From Minisyncoccota bacterium (lineage in GTDB: Bacteria; Patescibacteriota; Microgenomatia; UBA1400; PJMF01): 10,946 bases of DNA. Within the stretch, counting starts at the first letter, position 1. Each line of letters starts with the position of its first letter. This document shows positions 7,413 to 10,946 of the stretch, piece after piece. The position numbers were made by a program, and so were the translations under genes. The stretch is from contig JAAZKO010000031.1 in assembly GCA_012799795.1 (NCBI GenBank), forward strand, positions 1 through 10,946, written 5' to 3'. A model generated the notes under the pieces. The model was not told the origin of the DNA and did not search any database. It saw nothing but the letters and a program-made list of their open reading frames with translations.

Positions 7413-7524
7413 TATTATATTTAGTTTGGTTTAAAATTAAACAAACACTCAACACCATCGGTCATTGTAATTTTTATTTTTTGATAAAACAATAGGTAAA
7501 AAAATGAGAAATAAATTTTTTATC

Positions 7525-7552
7525 TTCACTATTCGATAGTTATTGATATAAT
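7525..7552 (+). promoter_or_regulatory. Promoter of the small gene at 7561, leaderless arrangement
   Basis: TATAAT at 7547-7552 ends 8 nt before the ATG at 7561. A partial -35 (TTCACT, 7525-7530) lies 16 nt upstream of it. The expected transcription start falls within about two bases of the start codon. Confidence 0.55.
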
Positions 7553-7560
7553 GAACTATT

Positions 7561-7821
7561 ATGAGTAGAGAAAGAGAAAAACTAAGCAAAAAAGAAAAAA
7601 AAGTAGGAGATCCAATAATCATTAAAAAGGGAGATATGATTAATCGTGGTCCTCATGAAGATGATGATTATTTGGTAGCTAGAGTTGGGCTAAATGCTGA
7701 AATTATTGAAGAGATGCCCGGAGCATATAAAGTGATTATCCCCCAACTAACAAAAGAGAGAGTTAGAGCATTCGGCGGTAATCGGAAACATGAGTTTTTT
7801 TATATTCACAAACCCAATTAA
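7561..7821 (+). CDS. Small hypothetical protein, 86 residues
   Basis: I do not recognise this protein. The first 25 residues are dominated by Lys and Glu (SREREKLSKKEKK), and the rest looks like a small beta-rich domain: DYLVARVGL, AEIIEEMPGAYKVIIPQL, then a basic loop RAFGGNRKHEFFYIHKP. There is no signal peptide or membrane segment. It is likely a real gene because a TATAAT box sits 8 nt before its ATG and the frame ends exactly against the convergent AlkD-like gene: the two stop codons overlap in a shared TTAA. Its upstream neighbour across the terminators is argG on the other strand, so context offers no function. The charged head could contact nucleic acid or the ribosome, but that is speculation. 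Confidence 0.65.
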   Translation: MSREREKLSKKEKKVGDPIIIKKGDMINRGPHEDDDYLVARVGLNAEIIEEMPGAYKVIIPQLTKERVRAFGGNRKHEFFYIHKPN

Positions 7822-8555
7822 CTTTTCTTTAAATAGAATTGTCTCTTTGTCTCAGGAAATTTTTCAATAGCGTAGCGCAACATCGTGCGTGGCATTTGCA
7901 AAGCGTGTTGGTCTAGAAAGATGGTTAAAGCTTGCTCATTGTGCTTGCCAACTTCCCTTAACAACCAACCAACTGCTTTATGAATTAAGTCTTCTTCATC
8001 CTCCATTAGTAATTTAGCTAGCTCTAAAGTTGGAAAAAATTGCTCAGCTCTGATAAAAGGAAAAGTGGATAAAACAGCAATTCTTCTCTCCCACAATAAA
8101 TCTGAATTGGCCAAATTAATTAATAATTTTGAAACTTCTTGAAAGCCTTTTTTTTGACTTATCTCAAACAAATATTGACCCAAAATTTTATCTGCAGATA
8201 TATCAACTAAATCCCAATTATTAACAAAAGCAGAATGAGCTAAATAAAAGTCAACTATTGGTTTTTTTTCTTTTTGCGTTTGAGCTTTTTTAAATAACTC
8301 CACTAACAATAATAAAGTAATCAAACGAATTTCGTGGTAAGGATTAATTATTAATTCAAGCAAGTCTTCTAAAACCACCTGATCTTTAAAATTTTTAACA
8401 ATTAATCTCTGCTTGGGAACAGTTACACCTAAAAACAAATCACCTTCAGCATATTCGCCAGAACCAGTTTTGAAAAAACGCTGAGAGCGTTTTGCTTTCT
8501 CTGGATCGGCTTCTTTTTTAATAGCTAAAATAATTTCTTTACTAATTTGGCTCAT
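7818..8555 (-). CDS. AlkD-like DNA alkylation repair protein (HEAT-repeat DNA glycosylase)
   Basis: The 245-residue protein is all-helical HEAT-like repeat sequence of the AlkD family, which removes bulky or charged alkylated purines such as 3- and 7-methyl adducts. The family N-terminal motif RFFKTGSGEYAEGD is at residues 26-39. Trp114 and Asp118 in NNWDLVD match the spacing of the AlkD Trp/Asp pair that contacts the lesion and its sugar. LWERRIAVLST (about 154-164) and HKAVGWLLRE (about 192-201) supply the conserved Arg and third Trp. I use the ATG at 8555 because family members begin close to this point; a GTG at 8576 would add seven residues. The gene lies 36 nt after the patatin-like gene and is probably co-transcribed with it. 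It is the second alkylation-repair gene in the window, besides the broken MGMT-like gene. Confidence 0.9.
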   Translation of the reverse strand: MSQISKEIILAIKKEADPEKAKRSQRFFKTGSGEYAEGDLFLGVTVPKQRLIVKNFKDQVVLEDLLELIINPYHEIRLITLLLLVELFKKAQTQKEKKPIVDFYLAHSAFVNNWDLVDISADKILGQYLFEISQKKGFQEVSKLLINLANSDLLWERRIAVLSTFPFIRAEQFFPTLELAKLLMEDEEDLIHKAVGWLLREVGKHNEQALTIFLDQHALQMPRTMLRYAIEKFPETKRQFYLKKS

Positions 8556-8591
8556 CTTAAATTTAGAAAGAATCACTTATTTAATAGTTTA

Positions 8592-9404
8592 TTAATTTTG
8601 ACCTAGCAATTCTTTTATTTTTTGAATATTATTTTTAACCACTTCTTCACCATCAATAAAAACATCACCACGTTTAACAAATCCTAAAAAAGGATTTTTA
8701 TAATCACCATTCTCTTTAATATCTGGAAATAAGACTAAGTCGGCTGGTTGCTGGCTGTATTCAGCCAAATGATACAGCATCACCTGAGAAGTTTTTAGAG
8801 CAGTCTTAAAAGCAGAAATTTTATGATCACTCATGGGAAAATGATTCTTTTGTAAATTAACAGCAATCACTACTTCAGCACCCATCTGTTTAACTGTTTT
8901 AACCGGTATGGGCACGGCTGTAGCCCCATCAATGAGACGCATTTTTCCCCATTTAACTGGTTGTAAAAAAAATGGCACAGCCAGGCTAGCATGGATAGCT
9001 TTGCTCAACTTGCCTTTGCTTAATTCTATGGTTTCTCCAGTTAATAGATCACAAGCTAAAGCACAAAAGGGGATTTTTGTGTCTTCTATTTGTCGATTAT
9101 CTAAATATTTCTCAAAAATATCTTCCATGTTTTCACCAGCAAAAATACCCCACTTCGGCCTTGGATCAGAAAAAGCATAAAGTAAACGTCGATAGTTCAT
9201 ATTTTCGCGAAATATGGACTCCACTTTTTCAATATCCCTAAAAGCAGCATACATGCCACCTACCAGTGCACCGGCGCTACTACCAGCTATATAACTAATT
9301 TCAATATTGTTTTTTAACAATTCTTTAATTATGCCAATGTGAGCTAAACCTCGCCAACCACCAGCACCCAAAGCTAAACCTAATTTTTTATGTTTTGTCT
9401 TCAT
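8592..9404 (-). CDS. Patatin-like phospholipase (RssA-type)
   Basis: The 270-residue protein has the three patatin signatures: the oxyanion-hole loop GAGGWRGLAH at residues 13-22, the nucleophile elbow GSSAG with Ser43, and the catalytic Asp159 in the DGA motif. These form the Ser-Asp dyad used to hydrolyse acyl esters of phospholipids or related lipids. Length and motif order fit the short bacterial RssA/YlbK-type group, without a transmembrane beta-barrel or secretion domain. No signal peptide is seen, so it should act in the cytoplasm or at the inner face of the membrane. The likely role is lipid turnover, but the natural substrate is unknown. The start is supported by a TATAAT box ending 7 nt before the ATG. 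The AlkD-like gene follows. Confidence 0.92.
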   Translation of the reverse strand: MKTKHKKLGLALGAGGWRGLAHIGIIKELLKNNIEISYIAGSSAGALVGGMYAAFRDIEKVESIFRENMNYRRLLYAFSDPRPKWGIFAGENMEDIFEKYLDNRQIEDTKIPFCALACDLLTGETIELSKGKLSKAIHASLAVPFFLQPVKWGKMRLIDGATAVPIPVKTVKQMGAEVVIAVNLQKNHFPMSDHKISAFKTALKTSQVMLYHLAEYSQQPADLVLFPDIKENGDYKNPFLGFVKRGDVFIDGEEVVKNNIQKIKELLGQN

Positions 9405-9411
9405 GAAGAAA

Positions 9412-9417
9412 ATTATA
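9412..9417 (-). promoter_or_regulatory. -10 box of the patatin-like gene, leaderless arrangement
   Basis: TATAAT on the minus strand ends 7 nt before the ATG at 9404, putting transcription start at the start codon. No convincing -35 is seen; the region it would occupy overlaps the end of the nitroreductase gene. Confidence 0.5.
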
Positions 9418-9435
9418 ACTGATTGAAAAAAAAAT

Positions 9436-9954
9436 TTACCACTGTTCTTGGTGTAGTAATTTTTTTAGCTCTTTAACTTGTTTAGGACTTGCTTTTTGAT
9501 CTGGATAGCCAATTGGAATCAAAGCAATAATCTCTACATCTTCAGGAACTAGCAGAATTTTTCTAGCCTTTTGTTCTGGTTTGGAATTATTAAAATCTTT
9601 AACATAAGTCCAGCAACTAGCTAATCCATGAGCATGAGCCGCCAACAAAATGTTTTCCCCGGCACAAGCCACACTTAAATAATTGGATGGAGAAAAATCT
9701 GTGCCAGTATTAGTCATGCATAAAACAATACAAACCGGAGCCCCTGCCATAAAAAAGCTCCAAGGTTGAATTTGCGACAATTTCTCTTTTTGGTCTTGAT
9801 CTCGCACTACAATAAAAGCCCAAGGTTGATAATTATGTGCAGAAGGTGCTCGACGAGCACAATCAATAATATCATCAATAATTTCTTGAGGAACAGGAGT
9901 GTCTTTAAATTTTCTGATTGACCTTCTGGTCTTGATACAGGTAAGGGCATCCAT
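9436..9954 (-). CDS. Nitroreductase-family FMN oxidoreductase
   Basis: The 172-residue protein has the nitroreductase fold signatures. Residues 8-15 (KTRRSIRKF region) give the basic FMN-phosphate-binding motif, APSAHNYQPW at 36-45 contacts the isoalloxazine ring, and IPIGYPDQ near 147-153 is the usual C-terminal strand before the tail. These enzymes are dimeric and use NAD(P)H and FMN to reduce nitroaromatics, quinones or related acceptors, and the physiological substrate is seldom known. At 172 residues it is on the short side for the family, without inserted subdomains. It has five cysteines (Cys6, 32, 75, 79, 97 plus Cys114, six in all), with no evident metal site. An extended -10 promoter sits just before the ATG, so it need not depend on the phosphoesterase gene upstream. 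Confidence 0.93.
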   Translation of the reverse strand: MDALTCIKTRRSIRKFKDTPVPQEIIDDIIDCARRAPSAHNYQPWAFIVVRDQDQKEKLSQIQPWSFFMAGAPVCIVLCMTNTGTDFSPSNYLSVACAGENILLAAHAHGLASCWTYVKDFNNSKPEQKARKILLVPEDVEIIALIPIGYPDQKASPKQVKELKKLLHQEQW

Positions 9955-9964
9955 AATAATAACT

Positions 9965-9973
9965 ATTGTACCA
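9965..9973 (-). promoter_or_regulatory. Extended -10 promoter of the nitroreductase gene
   Basis: TGGTACAAT on the minus strand combines the extended TGn element with a good -10 hexamer (9970-9965), which can work without a -35. It ends 10 nt before the ATG, leaving a leader of only about 3-4 nt. Confidence 0.5.
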
Positions 9974-10014
9974 GAAACGAAAAAATTAAAATTAATGGAG
10001 AGAAAGATTTCAAA

Positions 10015-10680
10015 CTAATATTTATTTTTTTCTAATCTAATGTCATCTTCATCAAAAATAACATAGCTAGCATTGTTACACATAATTGAACCGGTATTAA
10101 TAAAATTATTGGCAAAATCTAAATCGGGACTATGTGAATGTCCAAAAATATTAATGTGTTCTGTATTTAAATTTTCTCTTAAAATTTCATTAGTACGCTG
10201 ACCAAGTCTCGAATTACTGGCTATTCTCGGAAATAAGGTAAAAAGAAGTCTTTCAAATTTCGCAATAATATAACAAATAACTTTGGGTCTGCGATTAAAT
10301 AGCTTAAAATAAAAATTAATAAAATCTTCCATATCAAGACCAGTCATTAAACTATGACCATGCTCGCAGTGAAATTTTTGCCCAAATAACTCAAACTGGT
10401 AACTATCACGGGTCTCCACAGCAAATAATGCGCAACGATCGTCAGACAGACATTTTGGATCATGGTTGCCATAAATATAAATAGTGTTTTTTTCTAGTAA
10501 TAAATCAAATAAATCTTGCCACTTCGAATTGACAAATTTTTCAAAAGAAATACACCAGCCATCCCAAAAATCACCGTTGATAATTACTTCGTCAACTGAT
10601 TCAATTAAATCTTTCAAAAAATCAAACTGCCTTTTATTAAAACTTGAAAGATGGGTGTCTGAAATAATTAGTTTTTTCAT
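10015..10680 (-). CDS. Calcineurin-like metallophosphoesterase
   Basis: The 221-residue protein contains the complete metallophosphoesterase motif series: Asp8 and His10 in SDTH, Asp37 in GDFWD, Asn72-His73-Asp74 in GNHD, His107 and His109 in HGH, and His181 and His183 in GHSH. These bind two metal ions and hydrolyse phosphate esters. GDFWD and an insert of about 65 residues between HGH and GHSH recall LpxH/YbbF-like UDP-sugar hydrolases, but no lipid A gene is present here, so the substrate stays open. No signal peptide is visible. The ATG at 10680 lies directly before the DTH strand, so the start is firm. Upstream is the GC-rich folded block (10700-10790); no clear promoter or Shine-Dalgarno sequence was found. 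Confidence 0.93.
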   Translation of the reverse strand: MKKLIISDTHLSSFNKRQFDFLKDLIESVDEVIINGDFWDGWCISFEKFVNSKWQDLFDLLLEKNTIYIYGNHDPKCLSDDRCALFAVETRDSYQFELFGQKFHCEHGHSLMTGLDMEDFINFYFKLFNRRPKVICYIIAKFERLLFTLFPRIASNSRLGQRTNEILRENLNTEHINIFGHSHSPDLDFANNFINTGSIMCNNASYVIFDEDDIRLEKNKY

Positions 10681-10699
10681 AAATTTAAGTTAAATAAAT

Positions 10700-10790
10700 G
10701 GGGCGGTGGCTCGGAGGCCATCCGCCAGGAATTCGCTTTGCTCATTCTTTTGCGCCCTCTTCGGGGACTAGTCGGGCGCTTCGTTACTCA
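10700..10790. other. GC-rich, strongly folded intergenic block
   Basis: Counting by hand, 55 of the 90 bases 10701-10790 are G or C, in a window that is otherwise AT-rich. Hairpin A pairs GGCGG TGGC (10702-10710) with GCCA T CCGCC (10717-10726), nine pairs with one bulged T. Hairpin B pairs GCGCCC (10752-10757) with GGGCGC (10774-10779) around GACTAGTC. On the minus strand, ATGAGTAACGAAGCG and ATGAGCAAAGCGAA form a loose direct repeat. It could be a dispersed REP-like repeat, a small RNA, or the folded leader of the phosphoesterase gene. Confidence 0.5.
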
Positions 10791-10820
10791 TAAAAACAAT
10801 AAATCAAGTTCGCTCGACGG

Positions 10821-10902
10821 CGGAAGGGGCGGGACTCGAACCCGCGATGCCCGAAGGCGTCAGTTTTCGAGGCTGATGCAATAGCCACTATGCGACCCTT
10901 CC
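10821..10902 (-). tRNA. tRNA-Ser (anticodon CGA)
   Basis: On the minus strand a perfect 7-bp acceptor stem (GGAAGGG with CCCTTCC) encloses a D arm, an anticodon loop CTCGAAA, a long variable arm with GCC-TTCG-GGC, and a T arm GCGGG-TTCGAGT-CCCGC. The CGA anticodon and long variable arm identify serine (UCG codons). The top pair of the anticodon stem is C-A rather than Watson-Crick. The bases after discriminator G are CCG, not CCA, so the 3' end must be finished by CCA-adding enzyme. Confidence 0.95.
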
Positions 10903-10946
10903 AATTTTTTGATAGTGAACTTGCGATTTTCAATTGATAAAATTAT

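Noticed and set aside
7323..7560. Possible riboswitch or T-box leader before argG.
   Set aside because: No T-box sequence or conserved riboswitch core could be read; only two simple hairpins with U tracts are present.
10677..10745. A 22-codon minus-strand ORF whose stop overlaps the phosphoesterase start (ATGA).
   Set aside because: It lies almost wholly in the GC-rich folded block and its sequence is low in folded-protein character. The ATGA overlap arises by chance with a start of ATGAAA.
10775..10790. A seven-codon ORF on the minus strand starting ATGAGTAACGAA.
   Set aside because: Too short, inside hairpin B, with no promoter or ribosome binding site visible.
1..10946. Mobile element, phage or defence system.
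   Set aside because: No transposase, integrase, terminal repeat, spacer array or toxin-antitoxin pair was found. Genes are ordinary housekeeping or envelope types with uniform AT-rich composition, apart from the tRNAs and the block at 10700-10790.

Overview
The window looks like a chromosomal segment of a Candidate Phyla Radiation (Patescibacteria) bacterium, most likely from the Microgenomates side. It is AT-rich, with genes packed tightly on both strands. The exported protein at the left edge has the CPR-style cysteine-bounded N-terminus followed by a DUF11-like region. The GH-A clan glycoside hydrolase and the FDQARD-type membrane glycosyltransferase also resemble families I associate with that group. 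TGA is used as a stop codon, so there is no sign of the recoded genetic code of Gracilibacteria. The lineage call is inference from protein style, not a search.

Layout from left to right. Positions 1-2480 (all minus strand) are an envelope block: a GH-A glycoside hydrolase, a membrane-anchored sortase, and an exported protein cut by the window edge exactly at a TPDTG sorting-signal-like motif. Positions 2695-4529 (plus strand) hold a GT-C-type membrane glycosyltransferase and a small O6-methylguanine-DNA methyltransferase-like gene; each is broken by a one-base loss. A tRNA-Ser(GGA) follows on the minus strand.

Positions 4688-7298 (minus) hold argG, with an unusual C-terminal MGS-like domain, overlapping a cytosine-deaminase-like amidohydrolase. 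Two terminator hairpins lie upstream of argG. A small unknown plus-strand gene (7561-7821) converges on a minus-strand run of AlkD-like DNA glycosylase, patatin-like phospholipase, nitroreductase and calcineurin-like phosphoesterase. The right edge holds a GC-rich folded intergenic block and tRNA-Ser(CGA).

Three themes connect the genes. The left block is plausibly one cell-surface module: sortase plus substrate, next to sugar-active enzymes. ArgG fused to a domain of the type that gives CarB its allosteric control suggests a regulated arginine step. Across the window several genes have a TATAAT-like -10 box ending only 6-10 nt before the start codon and no Shine-Dalgarno sequence, which predicts leaderless or nearly leaderless mRNAs. 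No insertion sequence, CRISPR array or phage gene was seen, and no gene-free stretch exceeds 300 bases.
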